The notes: a model not told the origin generated them from the letters alone. A stretch of DNA of 64,000 nucleotides from Enterococcus canis NBRC 100695 (GCF_001544375.1 NZ_BCQJ01000001.1:144275-208274), one strand, 5' to 3'; shown: positions 9,052 to 19,403, counted from the stretch's first letter. Translations and numbers: made by a program.

Positions 9052-10443
9052 TTAAAGAATATAACGGCTAAGATCTTCATCCTGCGCGATATCTCCTAGT
9101 TTTTCATTGACATAGCCTTCAGTAATCGTGATTTCACCCATTTGCATGTCCGGCGCTTCAAACAATAAATCTTCTAATAAGCGTTCCAAAATGGTGTGTA
9201 AGCGGCGTGCACCGATATTATCCGTATCCCGATTGACCTTGAAGGCAATATTCGCGATACGTTCGATTGCTTCAATGGTAAAAGTAACTTTGACGTTTTC
9301 AGTCCCAATTAAGGCCATATATTGTTTAATCAAGGCGTTATTAGGTTCTGTCAGGATCTTAACAAAGTCTTCCGCTGTTAGATCATCCAGTTCCACCCGA
9401 ATTGGGAAACGACCTTGCAGCTCAGGAATCAAATCGCTTGGTTTTGAAAGATGGAAAGCGCCAGAAGCGATAAATAGAATGTGGTCTGTTTGAATAGCGC
9501 CATATTTCGTATTGACTTGCGAACCTTCAACGATTGGCAGGATATCCCGTTGGACTCCTTCGCGACTCACTTCGCCGGATTGTTGCGATTTAGAGGTTAC
9601 TTTGTCGATTTCATCAATAAAAATGATCCCACTGGATTCAGCTAAACGAATTGCTTCACTAGCAATATCCGCGTCATTGACTAATTTAGCGGATTCTTCC
9701 GTGATTAATAATTCGCGGGCTTCCTTAACCGTAATCGTCCGTGATACTTTTTTCTTAGGCGACAAGGCACCTAGTGTTTCGTTTAAATCAATGCCCATTT
9801 GTTCCAAACCATTGTTCATAGTAGGCATGGTTTTTTTAGGCTCTTCGATTTCAATCGTTACTTCCCGTTCATCTAACAGTCCTTTTTCGAGTTGGGCCAA
9901 GATAGCTGTACGGTTCGTTTTGATTTCCTCCGTAACCTCTTCTTGTGGTTCTTGATTTTGAGCATTGAACATTTGCATCATGGCTTCAAATTGATTGCCA
10001 CTGGCTTTTTTCTCTTTTTTAATGCCTGGTACCAAGGCTTTGACTAAACGCTTATTCGCCGCTTTAGCTGCCCGAGTATAAACGCGACTGTACTGTTCCT
10101 TTTCAACGATTTGAACCGCAGCCTCTACTAGATCACGCACCATAGATTCGACGTCACGGCCAACATAGCCGACTTCCGTAAATTTGGTGGCTTCAACTTT
10201 GATAAAAGGTGCTTTGACAATACGTGCTAACCGTCGCGCAATTTCCGTCTTACCCACACCAGTTGGGCCAATCATTAAAATGTTTTTAGGTGTGATTTCT
10301 TGCTGCATCTCCGCCTCCAATTGCAAGCGGCGATAGCGATTCCGCAAGGCCACCGCAACTGAACGTTTAGCGGCGTCTTGCCCAATGATATACTGGTCTA
10401 ATTCTTTTACGATTTCTTTTGGTGATTTCGTCATTTCTGTCAT
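9052..10443 (-). CDS. hslU: ATP-dependent protease ATPase subunit HslU (ClpY)
   Basis: AAA+ unfoldase that feeds substrates to the HslV peptidase; 463 residues. Walker A is [15 protein letters not shown] near residue 57. The pore-loop motif is [15 protein letters not shown] long inserted I-domain (about 110-245) is followed by Walker [12 protein letters not shown] and the sensor region [23 protein letters not shown]. The C-terminus EDLSRYIL is the HslV-docking tail. It lies 12 bases from both hslV and codY, in one operon. Confidence 0.98.
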   Translation of the reverse strand: MTEMTKSPKEIVKELDQYIIGQDAAKRSVAVALRNRYRRLQLEAEMQQEITPKNILMIGPTGVGKTEIARRLARIVKAPFIKVEATKFTEVGYVGRDVESMVRDLVEAAVQIVEKEQYSRVYTRAAKAANKRLVKALVPGIKKEKKASGNQFEAMMQMFNAQNQEPQEEVTEEIKTNRTAILAQLEKGLLDEREVTIEIEEPKKTMPTMNNGLEQMGIDLNETLGALSPKKKVSRTITVKEARELLITEESAKLVNDADIASEAIRLAESSGIIFIDEIDKVTSKSQQSGEVSREGVQRDILPIVEGSQVNTKYGAIQTDHILFIASGAFHLSKPSDLIPELQGRFPIRVELDDLTAEDFVKILTEPNNALIKQYMALIGTENVKVTFTIEAIERIANIAFKVNRDTDNIGARRLHTILERLLEDLLFEAPDMQMGEITITEGYVNEKLGDIAQDEDLSRYIL

Positions 10444-10455
10444 AATCGGTCCCTC

Positions 10456-11004
10456 TTATATTTCTTCCACAATAATATTGTGATTGGTAAAGATACAAAT
10501 GTCAGCAGCGATGTTCAAGGCATTTTCGGCGATTTCACGAGCCGTCATGGCTTCTCCACCATAACGTTTCATCGCACGGGCAGCCGACAACGCAAAATTG
10601 CCACCTGAACCAATCGCTAAAATACCATCATCTGGTGTAATTACTTCGCCGGTTCCAGATACTAAAAGCATTTCTTCCTTATTCATAACAATCAGCATGG
10701 CTTCCAGTTTCTGCATGGCCCGCTCTGTCCGCCATTCTTGAGCTAGTTCTACGGCTGCTCGAGTCAAATTTCCATTGTATTCGTTTAGTTTTCCTTCAAA
10801 TTTAGCTTCTAGTGTGAAAGCATCCGCCACACTACCGGCAAATCCTACAACGACCTCATCGTTATAGATGCGCCGTACTTTACGAGCAGTGCCCTTCATG
10901 ACGACTTGCTCGCCCATTGTAACTTGTCCGTCACCAGCCATTGCAAATTTGCCGTCTTTCATGACCGCACAAATCGTGGTGGAGTGAAATTGTGATTCTA
11001 CCAT
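10456..11004 (-). CDS. hslV: ATP-dependent protease peptidase subunit HslV (ClpQ)
   Basis: Threonine-type peptidase of the HslUV complex, 182 residues. The start is the ATG at 11004 with AGGAGG 7 bases upstream; upstream residues in the open frame overlap xerC and are not conserved. The catalytic-type TTICAV sequence begins at about residue 9 and is followed by [21 protein letters not shown] and [15 protein letters not shown]. In E. coli the catalytic Thr directly follows Met1; here, as in other Firmicutes, an N-terminal extension (MVESQFHS) must be removed or another residue used. Confidence 0.96.
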   Translation of the reverse strand: MVESQFHSTTICAVMKDGKFAMAGDGQVTMGEQVVMKGTARKVRRIYNDEVVVGFAGSVADAFTLEAKFEGKLNEYNGNLTRAAVELAQEWRTERAMQKLEAMLIVMNKEEMLLVSGTGEVITPDDGILAIGSGGNFALSAARAMKRYGGEAMTAREIAENALNIAADICIFTNHNIIVEEI

Positions 11005-11014
11005 GATGTTCCTC

Positions 11015-11920
11015 CTAGCCCCTTGCTCGGGGATGAAATGTTCGATAATTTTTTTGTAAGCTCTCTTTTGTAACATGGGCGTAAATCTGCGTTGTCGAGA
11101 GATCCGCATGGCCCAATAGTTCTTGTACTGTCCGCATATCGGCACCATTGTTCAACAGATGCGTTGCAAAGGTGTGTCGCAGCATATGAGGATGGATATC
11201 ACCGGCTAAGGTACTGCGCTTGATGATTTGATTCATGACATATTCAATACCAGTCGGTGTAATTGCCTCCCCGTGGTGATTCACAAAGACGATCTTGTGC
11301 TCCTTACGGTACTTTTTCATAAGGACAGCTCGGCCCTGCTCCAAATATTCGGTCAAAGCATCTGCCGCAAAGCTGCCAAAGGGGACGTAACGTTCTTTGT
11401 TACCTTTCCCATGGACTAAAATAATCTGATGATCAAAATCAATTTGATTGATGGTCAACACAGCACATTCGCTCAGCCGCATCCCTGTTGCATAAAGCGT
11501 TTCCAAAAGGGCCCGGTCACGCAATCTCAGCGGACTATCACCAGTAACACTGTCAAACAAGGCATTCATCTCTTCTTCATAAAAGAAGCGTGGGAGTCGC
11601 AAGGACTTTCGTTTGAGATGAACATAAGAAAAGGGATTCTCTGTCACCACTTCGTTTTTCAACAAAAATTGATAAAAAGAGCGGAGACTCGCAATTTTCC
11701 GACTGATGGAATTGCGACTATATTCCTGATCGTGCAAATACGCCAAGTAAATGCGAACATCAGTATGCTCAATCAACAAGTAATTACTATCCCCGGTATC
11801 TTCTAAAAAAGCCACAAAATCACGGATGTCTTCACCGTATGCTTCTTGCGTCTTAGGGGAATAATTACGCTCGGCGATCAAATATTGCAGAAATAAATCG
11901 ATCCAGTTATCAGTTGCCAT
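11015..11920 (-). CDS. xerC: Tyrosine recombinase XerC
   Basis: Site-specific recombinase that resolves chromosome dimers at dif; 301 residues. A SAM-like N-terminal domain ([23 protein letters not shown]) precedes the catalytic domain with Arg in [21 protein letters not shown], the second His in [15 protein letters not shown] and the Tyr in that motif. The start is the ATG at 11920 (MATDNW) behind AGGAAGAGG. It is called XerC rather than XerD from its place at the head of the hslV-hslU-codY operon. Confidence 0.95.
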   Translation of the reverse strand: MATDNWIDLFLQYLIAERNYSPKTQEAYGEDIRDFVAFLEDTGDSNYLLIEHTDVRIYLAYLHDQEYSRNSISRKIASLRSFYQFLLKNEVVTENPFSYVHLKRKSLRLPRFFYEEEMNALFDSVTGDSPLRLRDRALLETLYATGMRLSECAVLTINQIDFDHQIILVHGKGNKERYVPFGSFAADALTEYLEQGRAVLMKKYRKEHKIVFVNHHGEAITPTGIEYVMNQIIKRSTLAGDIHPHMLRHTFATHLLNNGADMRTVQELLGHADLSTTQIYAHVTKESLQKNYRTFHPRARG

Positions 11921-11946
11921 CAGCCTCTTCCTTTCAGTACAAAAAT

Positions 11947-11994
11947 ACTTTAACATAACAGACGATCAAAAGACAAATGAATTGTCAGAATTTA
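11947..11994 (-). promoter_or_regulatory. Promoter region of xerC-hslVU-codY with a CodY-box-like site
   Basis: A candidate promoter on the minus strand is TTGTCT (11971-11976), an 18-base spacer and TAAAGT (11947-11952). Just upstream, AATTGTCAGAATTTA (11980-11994, plus strand) matches the CodY box AATTTTCWGAAAATT at 11 of 15 positions, including the central TC-AGAA core. Known CodY sites often carry three to five mismatches. This suggests feedback of CodY on its own operon. Confidence 0.5.
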
Positions 11995-12102
11995 ACTAAT
12001 ATTTCTAAATAAGTTCACAATTCAAAAGTTTTTGTTAAGAATACTAGCCATTTTGACGAAAAAAACACTTTTCTTTCGTCGTCTTGCTCTGTCTGTGCAA
12101 CA

Positions 12103-12127
12103 AAAAAACGAGGTTACCCTCGTTTTT
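12103..12127 (-). terminator. Terminator overlapping the end of the TetR gene
   Basis: AAAACGAGG and CCTCGTTTT flank a 4-base loop, with T-run downstream on the minus strand. The TetR stop codon (12114-12116) sits in the loop, so the last codons form one arm of the stem. Confidence 0.85.
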
Positions 12128-12725
12128 TGACACCATCTTGCAACCAGTGACTCCGCATGCGATAGGCTTGCAACGTTTCAGCCACGGTATGGTCTTCCAT
12201 AAAATGTCGTTTCAATAAGTCATGCATCATATCCGTTAAGAAAGCCAAGAATAAGGTAAATTCTTCATCTGAATCAATTTTTAACGTCTCTAGATTCAGC
12301 ATTCGTTTGAAATGCTCCTGTACTTGATGCCCACCACTAAAGCCAGGCATATATTTCTCTTCGGTAAACGAGTTCATCCCTAAAATCATTACTTTGAAAT
12401 ACTGTTTATATTTCGTACTGTCAAAATACTCCAACAAATGTTCGAAAAAGTAGTCTAAGGCCGCAAAGATATCGCCATTGGTACTAGTCAACGCATCATA
12501 TAGCTTTTGGTGGGCGTCTAGTTTGATTGAGTCATAAAAATACTGATACAAGTCTGTGATATCCGTAAAGTACTTATAAAAAGCTCCCCGGGAAATGCCG
12601 GTTTCTTTAATAATATTGGAAACCTTTGCATGTTCCACTGGACGCACTGAAAATTCATGCAAGGCAGCATCCATAATTTTTTGTTTTTTAGCTTCTGGCA
12701 GATTTAAAAAGGTTTTACTGGGCAT
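12114..12725 (-). CDS. TetR/AcrR family transcriptional regulator
   Basis: A 203-residue regulator. The N-terminal helix-turn-helix reads KKQKIMDAALHEFSVRP then KVSNIIKETGISRGAFYKYF; the rest is an all-helical ligand domain with no recognised ligand. The start is the ATG at 12725 behind GGAAGGGAGG; the longer open frame upstream has no site. It is monocistronic. An inverted repeat inside its promoter (12752-12768) points to autorepression. No divergent target gene is adjacent, so its other targets are unknown. Confidence 0.9.
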   Translation of the reverse strand: MPSKTFLNLPEAKKQKIMDAALHEFSVRPVEHAKVSNIIKETGISRGAFYKYFTDITDLYQYFYDSIKLDAHQKLYDALTSTNGDIFAALDYFFEHLLEYFDSTKYKQYFKVMILGMNSFTEEKYMPGFSGGHQVQEHFKRMLNLETLKIDSDEEFTLFLAFLTDMMHDLLKRHFMEDHTVAETLQAYRMRSHWLQDGVKKRG

Positions 12726-12746
12726 TTTCTTCGCCTCCCTTCCTTT

Positions 12747-12775
12747 ATTGTAGTGATACCTTGTCACTTTCGCAA
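12747..12775 (-). promoter_or_regulatory. Promoter and operator of the TetR gene
   Basis: TTGCGA (12770-12775) and TACAAT (12747-12752) have an exact 17-base spacer on the minus strand. The spacer carries the inverted repeat AGTGA-N7-TCACT (12752-12768, plus-strand numbering), so a bound repressor would block RNA polymerase directly. This is the usual arrangement for a self-regulating TetR protein. Confidence 0.7.
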
Positions 12776-12830
12776 CATAAAAATGAAGAGGTTGAGACAT
12801 AACTCAAAAAGTCATATCCCAATCTCTTCA
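12776..12830 (-). terminator. Terminator of trmFO, copy 1 of a dispersed hairpin
   Basis: A hairpin at 12784-12830 has TGAAGAG and CTCTTCA ends and the loop sequence TTTTTGAG (minus strand), followed by TTTTTA. Base changes between the arms are mostly tolerated as G-U pairs on the minus strand, which indicates selection as minus-strand RNA. A near copy lies at 43014-43057. Confidence 0.75.
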
Positions 12831-12838
12831 CATAGAAT

Positions 12839-14143
12839 TTATTTCAGATAGGCAGTTTGGGCTTCCAAAGCTCGTTCAGCAAGTGCTTCGTAACGTAAAC
12901 GTTTGTCACGAATGCGTTCTGGAAGTTCTGGTAACAAGCCAAAGTTAGCGTTCATTGGTTGGAAATGTTTGCCTTCTGCATGGGTGATGTAGTAAGCCAT
13001 ACTCCCCATCGCCGTTTCCCGAGGTAAAGTGATGGGTGCGAGTCCTTTTGCTAAACGAGCCGCGTTGCGTCCGGCTACTAAGCCACTAGCTGCACTTTCG
13101 ACATAACCTTCCACCCCAGTCATTTGACCGGCAAAGAACAAATCTTCCCGATTAACGGATTGATAAGTGGCTTTCAACAATTCTGGTGAGTTCATGAAGC
13201 TATTACGGTGCATAACACCATAGCGGACAAATTCCGCATTTTCTAGTCCAGGAATCATGCGGAACACCCGTTTTTGTTCGCCCCATTTCAAATGAGTTTG
13301 GAAACCAACAATATTATATAGCGATGCTGCTGCATTATCTTGTCGCAATTGGATCACAGCATAAGGACGTTTCCCAGTTTTAGGGTCTTCCAAGCCCACC
13401 GGTTTCATTGGGCCAAACAGCATTGTTTTGATACCACGTCCGGCCATTACTTCAATCGGCATACAGCCTTCAAAATATTTTTCCTTCTCAAAAGCTTTTA
13501 GTTCCGCAACCTCGGCAGAAACCAGCGCTTGATGAAAGGCATTGAACTCTTCTTCTGTCATAGGACAGTTAAGGTAGGCTGCTTCGCCTTTGTCGTAACG
13601 CGATTTTAAGTAGACCTTATCCATATCTATTGTGCTTTTATCAATGATGGGTGCGGCTGCATCGTAAAAGTAGAAACCCTCAGAGCCATTGTATTCTTGG
13701 ATTGCTTCCGCTAATGCTTCTGAAGTCAGCGGTCCGGTTGCCACAACGGTAATCCCTTCTGGCAAACTGGTGATTTCTTCGTTTACTACCATTACTAGCG
13801 GATGATTTTTAATGCGACTGGTGATTTCTTGTGAAAAAGTATCACGATCCACCGCCAAGGCGCCCCCAGCAGGCACTGCTGTTTTATCAGCTGCTCCAAT
13901 CACGACAGAGTCCATGCGGCGCATTTCTTCCTTCAAAAGTCCAACGGCATTGGTTAAGCCGTTGGCACGAAGGGAATTAGAGCACACTAACTCCGCAAAA
14001 TTTTCAGTATGGTGCGCAGGCGTTTGTTTCACTGGACGCATTTCATAAAGACGCACAGGGACGCCTGCTTCGGCGATTTGCCAAGCGGCTTCACTACCGG
14101 CTAGACCGGCACCAATTACATTTACTGTTGGATAAGTTGACAT
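12839..14143 (-). CDS. trmFO: Folate/FAD-dependent tRNA (uracil-54-C5)-methyltransferase
   Basis: Makes ribothymidine at position 54 of the tRNA T-loop using methylenetetrahydrofolate and FADH2; 434 residues. The FAD-binding N-terminus is [21 protein letters not shown], followed by [15 protein letters not shown] and [12 protein letters not shown], both signatures of this family. Later come [26 protein letters not shown] and [24 protein letters not shown]. It lies 39 bases after topA and is probably cotranscribed with it. Confidence 0.97.
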   Translation of the reverse strand: MSTYPTVNVIGAGLAGSEAAWQIAEAGVPVRLYEMRPVKQTPAHHTENFAELVCSNSLRANGLTNAVGLLKEEMRRMDSVVIGAADKTAVPAGGALAVDRDTFSQEITSRIKNHPLVMVVNEEITSLPEGITVVATGPLTSEALAEAIQEYNGSEGFYFYDAAAPIIDKSTIDMDKVYLKSRYDKGEAAYLNCPMTEEEFNAFHQALVSAEVAELKAFEKEKYFEGCMPIEVMAGRGIKTMLFGPMKPVGLEDPKTGKRPYAVIQLRQDNAAASLYNIVGFQTHLKWGEQKRVFRMIPGLENAEFVRYGVMHRNSFMNSPELLKATYQSVNREDLFFAGQMTGVEGYVESAASGLVAGRNAARLAKGLAPITLPRETAMGSMAYYITHAEGKHFQPMNANFGLLPELPERIRDKRLRYEALAERALEAQTAYLK

Positions 14144-14182
14144 AGTATTCCTCCTCAGAAGAGCTCGTTCTCACTGCTTCTG

Positions 14183-16261
14183 TTATTTTTGGACAGCTTC
14201 TTCGTAGTCTCCATTAATGCAGACAACCTGCTTACCACCTTTGACTTTCTTCTCAACCAGATATTGCCCACATTTTGGACAGTCACGACCAACTGGTTTA
14301 TCCCAAGAGGTGAAATCACAATCTGGATAACGAGAACAGCCGTAGAATAAACGGTTTTTCTTCGATTTGCGCTCGATGACTTGGCCTTCATGACATACCG
14401 GACAAATCACGCCAATTTCTTTAACAATTGGTTTGGTGTTGCGGCAATCAGGAAAGTTGCTACAAGCATAAAACTTGCCGTAACGCCCTAGTTTAATGAC
14501 CATTGGATGTCCGCAAACATCACAGTCAAAGCCAGCTGGTTCATCTTTGATTTGAATTTTTTCGATTTTTTCTTCGGCATTTACTAGTTCTTTTTCAAAT
14601 GGTTTATAGAAACGGTCAACGACCTTCACCCATTTTTCTTGCCCTTCTTCTACTTTATCAAGGTCCGTCTCCATCCCAGCAGTGAAATGAACATCCACAA
14701 TATTCGGGAAGAATTCTACGATTAGGGAGTTGACAATTTCGCCTAACTCAGTAGGTTCAAAGCGTTTATTAGTCAGTTTGACATAGTAACGCCGTTGGAT
14801 TGTTTCCAAAGTTGGCGCATAGGTAGATGGGCGTCCTACACCATTTTCTTCCAAGGTACGAATCAAGGTTGCTTCACTAAAACGAGCAGGTGGCTGTGTA
14901 AAGTGTTGTTTTGGTTCGATATCGACAGAAGTAACCTGTTCGCCTACAACCAGCTCAGGCAGAATATTTTCTTTGTCTTCTTTACCATCATCGCGACCTT
15001 CAACATAAACCTTCATAAATCCTGGGAATTTGATTTTGGAACCATTAGCGATAAAAATCACACCATTTTGCGCCAAAGTTACTTTCATCGTGTCTAGAAC
15101 AGCCGGTGTCATTTGACTAGCTACAAAGCGTGACCAAATCAATGAGTAAAGCTTCATTTGATCTTTGTCTAAGTATTTGCTTAAAGAATCAGGCGTCCGC
15201 ATTACGCTGGAAGGACGAATCGCTTCATGGGCATCTTGGGCCCCTTGCGCATTTTTAACTTTCCCACCACCGTGAGCTGAAAACTCTTTGCCATAACTAT
15301 CTTCAATAAAGCTAGCAGCTTCGGCTTTTGCACTGTCTGCAATCCGTGTCGAGTCGGTACGCATATAGGTGATTAACCCCACCGTACCTTCTTTCCCGAT
15401 ATTGATTCCTTCATAAAGCTGTTGCGCAACCATCATGGTTTTGCGGGTACGGAAGTTGATTTTCCGAGCTGCTTCTTGTTGCATGCTACTAGTAGTGAAA
15501 GGTAGCGCTGGATTACGTTTGCGTTCCTTCTTTTCAACTTTTGTGACATCGTAGTCTTTTGAATTGATTCGTTTGGTAATTTCTTTGACATCATCAGCAT
15601 TTTTCAGCTTATGCTTTTTACCGTCGACACCCCAGAAGTTCGCTTTGAATTTCTTGCGGCCTTTCATAAAATTACCATCGATACTCCAATACTCTTCTGG
15701 AATAAATTCCCGAATTTCTTTTTCACGGTCAATAATCATTTTTAAGGCGACAGACTGTACCCGACCGGCACTTAGTCCTTTTTTGACTTTGCGCCATAAA
15801 ATTGGACTGATGGAATAACCAACTAAACGGTCTAAAATCCGCCGTGCTTGCTGAGCATCTACTAAATCAACGTTAATGGTCCGTGGTTCTTTAAAGGCCG
15901 CTTTAACCGCATCTTTAGTGATTTCGTTAAAGACCACCCGATTCTTATCTTTGAGATCCAAGCCTAATAAATAGGCTAAATGCCAAGCAATTGCTTCCCC
16001 TTCGCGGTCCGGATCGGCTGCGAGAAAGACTTTATCTGCTTTTTTAGCTGCTGTTTTCAAACTTTTGATTACATCGCCTTTGCCGCGGATAGAAATGTAA
16101 TGTGGTTCATAATCATTTTCAATGTCGATTCCCATTTTACTTTTTGGAAGATCGCGAATATGACCAACGCTGGCCATGACTTTGTAGTTTCGTCCGAGAT
16201 ACTTTTCAATCGTTTTTGCCTTAGCTGGAGATTCCACAATCACTAAGTACTTATATGCCAT
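14183..16261 (-). CDS. topA: DNA topoisomerase I
   Basis: Type IA topoisomerase that relaxes negative supercoils; 692 residues. The start is the ATG at 16261 ([23 protein letters not shown]) behind AAAGGAG; the longer frame upstream is not conserved. The TOPRIM region has [13 protein letters not shown], and the active-site Tyr is in [14 protein letters not shown]. Three C-terminal zinc-ribbon modules start CDVCG, CPVCH and CPKCG. The first two have four Cys; the third ends [10 protein letters not shown] and lacks its fourth Cys. It follows dprA but has its own promoter at 16355-16384. Confidence 0.97.
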   Translation of the reverse strand: MAYKYLVIVESPAKAKTIEKYLGRNYKVMASVGHIRDLPKSKMGIDIENDYEPHYISIRGKGDVIKSLKTAAKKADKVFLAADPDREGEAIAWHLAYLLGLDLKDKNRVVFNEITKDAVKAAFKEPRTINVDLVDAQQARRILDRLVGYSISPILWRKVKKGLSAGRVQSVALKMIIDREKEIREFIPEEYWSIDGNFMKGRKKFKANFWGVDGKKHKLKNADDVKEITKRINSKDYDVTKVEKKERKRNPALPFTTSSMQQEAARKINFRTRKTMMVAQQLYEGINIGKEGTVGLITYMRTDSTRIADSAKAEAASFIEDSYGKEFSAHGGGKVKNAQGAQDAHEAIRPSSVMRTPDSLSKYLDKDQMKLYSLIWSRFVASQMTPAVLDTMKVTLAQNGVIFIANGSKIKFPGFMKVYVEGRDDGKEDKENILPELVVGEQVTSVDIEPKQHFTQPPARFSEATLIRTLEENGVGRPSTYAPTLETIQRRYYVKLTNKRFEPTELGEIVNSLIVEFFPNIVDVHFTAGMETDLDKVEEGQEKWVKVVDRFYKPFEKELVNAEEKIEKIQIKDEPAGFDCDVCGHPMVIKLGRYGKFYACSNFPDCRNTKPIVKEIGVICPVCHEGQVIERKSKKNRLFYGCSRYPDCDFTSWDKPVGRDCPKCGQYLVEKKVKGGKQVVCINGDYEEAVQK

Positions 16262-16354
16262 AAATAAGGTGGCTCCTTTCAAAATGGACTGGTTTTTCGA
16301 AAAAAACCGAGTTTCTTCTATTATATGTAATTCTCTTCCAACAAATCGTAGACA

Positions 16355-16384
16355 ATCATATGCTAAGGAGAATAGATTTGTCAA
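16355..16384 (-). promoter_or_regulatory. Promoter of topA-trmFO
   Basis: TTGACA (16379-16384) and TATGAT (16355-16360) are 18 bases apart on the minus strand, giving a leader of about 85 bases before the topA ATG. Confidence 0.75.
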
Positions 16385-16400
16385 GAAGAGAAGTTTCAAT

Positions 16401-17240
16401 TTATGATAACTCTTCCAAAATATGGGTCATTTTGGTGGTACATTTCGCGCCGTCACGGATCAAGCTATGACAGCCTTCCGCGTTATTTTGTAAGGGGTCA
16501 CCAGGTACCGCAAAAACTTCGCGGCCATTTTCTAATGCTAATTGCGCGGTAATCAGTGAACCGCTCTTTTCTTTGGCCTCAATGACCACGACTCCTTGGG
16601 CCAGACCAGCGATCAAGCGATTTCGCTGCGGAAAGTGATACTGTCTCGGTGGTGTTCCTTTAGGATATTCGCTGATAATTAGCTGTTCTTCTTTCATTTG
16701 TTGAAACAGACGCTGATTTTCACTGGGGTAACAGCGATCTAAGCCACAGCCAACAATCCCGATTGTTTGACCTTGCTGGCTAGTTGTTAGTTGGTGGGCA
16801 AAGCTGTCGATTCCACGGGCGAGCCCACTAATAATGACATAGTCCTTTAGTAAAGGAGTAATCAGTTCCCCCACCAACTGCCGGCGACTCGTGGCAGCCG
16901 CCCGCGAGCCAACTACAGCCAAGGCCGGCTGCTGTAAAAGTGCCAAATGACCTGCGTAAAACAACACCAATGGTGGGTCAGCAATTTCCTTTAAAAGCGG
17001 CGGATATTCTGGGTCCTCAATGGTAATGAAAGGATTGCCAACTAGCCATTCACTATAAGCAGTTGTTGTTTGCCAATCGGTAATTTTTCGTAGTTGCTGG
17101 AGTATAGCAACCTTGTCGGCTTTCGTCAATTCTACCAGTAATGCTTCCCAAGAATGTCCTTGGACGAACTCCCACAATTTACGTTTCGTAATACAGCCGA
17201 TACCTCCGCATAAAAATAGTGCAATACAATGATTTTTCAT
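16401..17240 (-). CDS. dprA: DNA-processing protein DprA (Smf)
   Basis: Binds incoming single-stranded DNA and loads RecA during natural transformation; present in many Firmicutes whether or not they are known to be competent. It is 279 residues with a Rossmann-like domain: [68 protein letters not shown] and [22 protein letters not shown]. The N-terminal part (about 1-70) is a SAM-like helical region. It is preceded by GGAGG and follows rnhB by 44 bases. Confidence 0.95.
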   Translation of the reverse strand: MKNHCIALFLCGGIGCITKRKLWEFVQGHSWEALLVELTKADKVAILQQLRKITDWQTTTAYSEWLVGNPFITIEDPEYPPLLKEIADPPLVLFYAGHLALLQQPALAVVGSRAAATSRRQLVGELITPLLKDYVIISGLARGIDSFAHQLTTSQQGQTIGIVGCGLDRCYPSENQRLFQQMKEEQLIISEYPKGTPPRQYHFPQRNRLIAGLAQGVVVIEAKEKSGSLITAQLALENGREVFAVPGDPLQNNAEGCHSLIRDGAKCTTKMTHILEELS

Positions 17241-17284
17241 AAAAAAACCTCCCTGCTACTATATTTCGCAAGAGAGGTCAATCT

Positions 17285-18055
17285 TTACTGATTTTTTAGC
17301 ATATCTTTGATGGGGGCGAAGGTTTTACGATGAATTGGACTGATACCATGTTCTCTCAAACCGGCTAAATGTTCCTTAGTTCCGTAACCGGCATTTTTTT
17401 CAAAGGCATAGCCCGGAAATAACTTACCGTACTCCGTCATTAAGCGGTCCCGAGTCACTTTAGCAATGATACTGGCCGCTGCGATAGAAGCTGAACGCGC
17501 GTCCCCTTTAATCAAGCTTTCTTGCGTCATGGGCACGTCTAATTTCATGGCATCAATCAATAGATGATCAGGTGTAATACTCAAATCTTCAATCGCATCT
17601 AGCATCGCTTTTTTGGTTGCCTCGTAAATATTGATTTCATCAATTTGATTGTGACAAATGATGCCAACTCCAATATCTAAGGCTTGGGCCTCAATCAGTT
17701 CATATAGCTCCTCACGTTTAGCCGCTGAGAGCTGCTTTGAATCATTCACTTCTATAACTGAAAAATCCTCCGGTAAAATCACCGCCGCTGCCACGACTGG
17801 TCCCGCTAACGGTCCGCGACCAACTTCATCAATGCCGGCGATGAAGCGGTGACCTTTATCCCAAGCATCCCGTTCAAATTGCAGCATATTCTGGAAAGCT
17901 GCTAAGCGGGCTTGCTGCTTTTCTTGTCGTTTTTGCCATGATGCTAGCGCAGCCTGTACCCCTTTACGCTCATCTTGCGCCAGTTCTACTAGAAAAGGAT
18001 CACCGGGTTCGACAGTCAATAGTCGTGTTTTGATCTCACTGATGGCTAATTTCAT
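17285..18055 (-). CDS. rnhB: Ribonuclease HII
   Basis: Cleaves RNA-DNA hybrids and single ribonucleotides in DNA; 256 residues. The catalytic core starts at about residue 72 with FIAGIDEVGRGPLAGPVVAAAVILP, where the Asp and Glu are metal ligands, continuing with DSKQLSAAKREEL, DHLLIDAMKL and ASIAAASIIAKVTRD. An N-terminal substrate-binding extension of about 70 residues is typical of Firmicutes RnhB. The start overlaps the end of ylqF by 20 bases, which suggests translational coupling. Confidence 0.97.
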   Translation of the reverse strand: MKLAISEIKTRLLTVEPGDPFLVELAQDERKGVQAALASWQKRQEKQQARLAAFQNMLQFERDAWDKGHRFIAGIDEVGRGPLAGPVVAAAVILPEDFSVIEVNDSKQLSAAKREELYELIEAQALDIGVGIICHNQIDEINIYEATKKAMLDAIEDLSITPDHLLIDAMKLDVPMTQESLIKGDARSASIAAASIIAKVTRDRLMTEYGKLFPGYAFEKNAGYGTKEHLAGLREHGISPIHRKTFAPIKDMLKNQ

Positions 18056-18902
18056 CGGGATTCAGCTCCTCAATACGATCTAACGTGTAGTTTCCTAGTT
18101 TACCTTGACGAATATCATGAATAATCATTTCGCTGGCCCTTTGATAGTCATCTCTAAACCCACGTTTTTCGCTGATCAGCATCAGCAAATCTGGCCCAGG
18201 TAAAAATAAATCTTCTGCGCTAAGTTTATAACGATCACTCAAACGTTCTGGATAAAAACGACTGAAAAATTCCAGTCCAAAAATGGCTAAATCATCCATA
18301 TGGAGTAAATCATCCTTGATGGCGCCAGTCAGAGCTAATTTTTTACCAATATCTGGATCTTCAAATTTAGGCCACAAAATCCCTGGAGTATCCAATAGCT
18401 CTAGATCCTTACCCGAACGTAACCATTGTTGCCCCTTGGTCACACCAGGCTTATTCCCTGTTTGGGCAATTTTTTTACCGACTAAGCGGTTCATTAATGT
18501 CGATTTCCCGACATTGGGAATCCCAATACACATCGCGCGAATTGCGCGTGGTTTAATGCCACGGGCCGCATCCCGTGCCCGTTTTTCTTTCAGAGCTTGT
18601 TGCGCTGATTGATTCAGTTTTTTTACCCCGTCATTGGTTTTGGCATTCATGGCAATCACTTCGTGGCCTTGTGCTTTGAAGTAGGCTTGCCAGGCTTGTG
18701 TTTCTTTGGGATCAGCCAAATCCGCTTTGTTCAAAATCACCAAACGGGGTTTTTGTTGGATAATTTGGTCTAACATCGGATTTCTAGAGGATAGCGGTAA
18801 ACGCGCATCCACTAATTCAAAAACGATATCAACAAACTTCAATTTTTCTGTTACTTCCCGCCGTGCCTTGGCCATGTGTCCGGGAAACCATTGAATCGTC
18901 AT
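18036..18902 (-). CDS. ylqF: Ribosome biogenesis GTPase YlqF (RbgA)
   Basis: GTPase required for late 50S subunit assembly; 288 residues. It has the circularly permuted order of GTPase motifs: G4 (LVILNKADLAD, about 55) comes before G1 (CIGIPNVGKSTLMNRL, about 125) and G3 (LELLDTPGILWPKF, about 170). The N-terminus TIQWFPGHMAKARREV is characteristic. It is first in the ylqF-rnhB-dprA block, behind a roughly 130-base leader with a hairpin. Confidence 0.97.
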   Translation of the reverse strand: MTIQWFPGHMAKARREVTEKLKFVDIVFELVDARLPLSSRNPMLDQIIQQKPRLVILNKADLADPKETQAWQAYFKAQGHEVIAMNAKTNDGVKKLNQSAQQALKEKRARDAARGIKPRAIRAMCIGIPNVGKSTLMNRLVGKKIAQTGNKPGVTKGQQWLRSGKDLELLDTPGILWPKFEDPDIGKKLALTGAIKDDLLHMDDLAIFGLEFFSRFYPERLSDRYKLSAEDLFLPGPDLLMLISEKRGFRDDYQRASEMIIHDIRQGKLGNYTLDRIEELNPDEISHQ

Positions 18903-18950
18903 AGACTAAAAGCAGCTCCTTTCAATGAAAGCTTTTTTGTTTAATGTTTA

Positions 18951-19001
18951 GCAGGTAGGCTTAAAAAGCGTTATTTAAAGCAGCTTTTAGCTACTACCTA
19001 G
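18951..19001 (-). promoter_or_regulatory. Structured leader segment upstream of ylqF
   Basis: In the transcript, AGGTAG and CTACCT form an outer stem (18994-18999 with 18953-18958), and an inner GCTAAAAGC / GCTTTTTAAGC pair can also form. There is no T-run, so it is not a terminator. Function is unknown; it may affect RNA stability or translation. Confidence 0.4.
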
Positions 19002-19036
19002 TATTTATAAAGTTTTAAGAACGAAGTACCTTTCGC

Positions 19037-19065
19037 ATTTTATCATAAAACGAAGGCATTTTAAA
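19037..19065 (-). promoter_or_regulatory. Candidate promoter of ylqF-rnhB-dprA
   Basis: TTTAAA (19060-19065) and TAAAAT (19037-19042) have a 17-base spacer on the minus strand. The -35 box is weak. Confidence 0.45.
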
Positions 19066-19103
19066 CAAGATCAAGTCTTCTTTATGATGAACTTACTGAT
19101 CTT

Positions 19104-19322
19104 TTAGGGTAAGAATAAAAGCACCATCAACAAGACTACCAAAGTGATTCCCCATTTTTTCACTCGCTCTAAGCTGGCTTCAATCTCTTGATAGTTGTGG
19201 TCGTTTAAGGCACCGCCGACATTCTCATGAATTACTTTTTGAACCTGTTTCAACTGCAATAAGCAAAAAATAAAACAGCCGAGACCAACAAACAGACAGA
19301 GATATTTTACAACTAATATCAT
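19104..19322 (-). CDS. Small two-helix membrane protein, unknown function
   Basis: A 72-residue protein with two hydrophobic segments (about residues 3-24 and 55-71) separated by a charged stretch, HENVGGALNDHNYQEIEASLERVKKWG. A strong AGGAGG site precedes the ATG, and TTGATT / TATCAT 18 bases apart upstream could be its promoter. I do not recognise the family. It sits alone between ylqF and the aro operon terminator. Confidence 0.7.
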   Translation of the reverse strand: MILVVKYLCLFVGLGCFIFCLLQLKQVQKVIHENVGGALNDHNYQEIEASLERVKKWGITLVVLLMVLLFLP

Positions 19323-19403
19323 TGCTTCCTCCTAGTTAGCCGTACTTTCTCGCCTGTTCTATGATACCCTGCCCATAACTATATAATCAACCAGACATAA
19401 CAA

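Noticed and set aside
9512..9955. 147-residue plus-strand open frame inside hslU
   Set aside because: Antisense shadow of a conserved gene, with no start signal or motif.
11005..11148. 48-residue N-terminal extension of HslV
   Set aside because: It overlaps the 3' end of xerC in another frame; the ATG at 11004 has a strong ribosome binding site and matches the family length.
11429..11806. 125-residue plus-strand open frame inside xerC
   Set aside because: Antisense to conserved recombinase sequence, no ribosome binding site.
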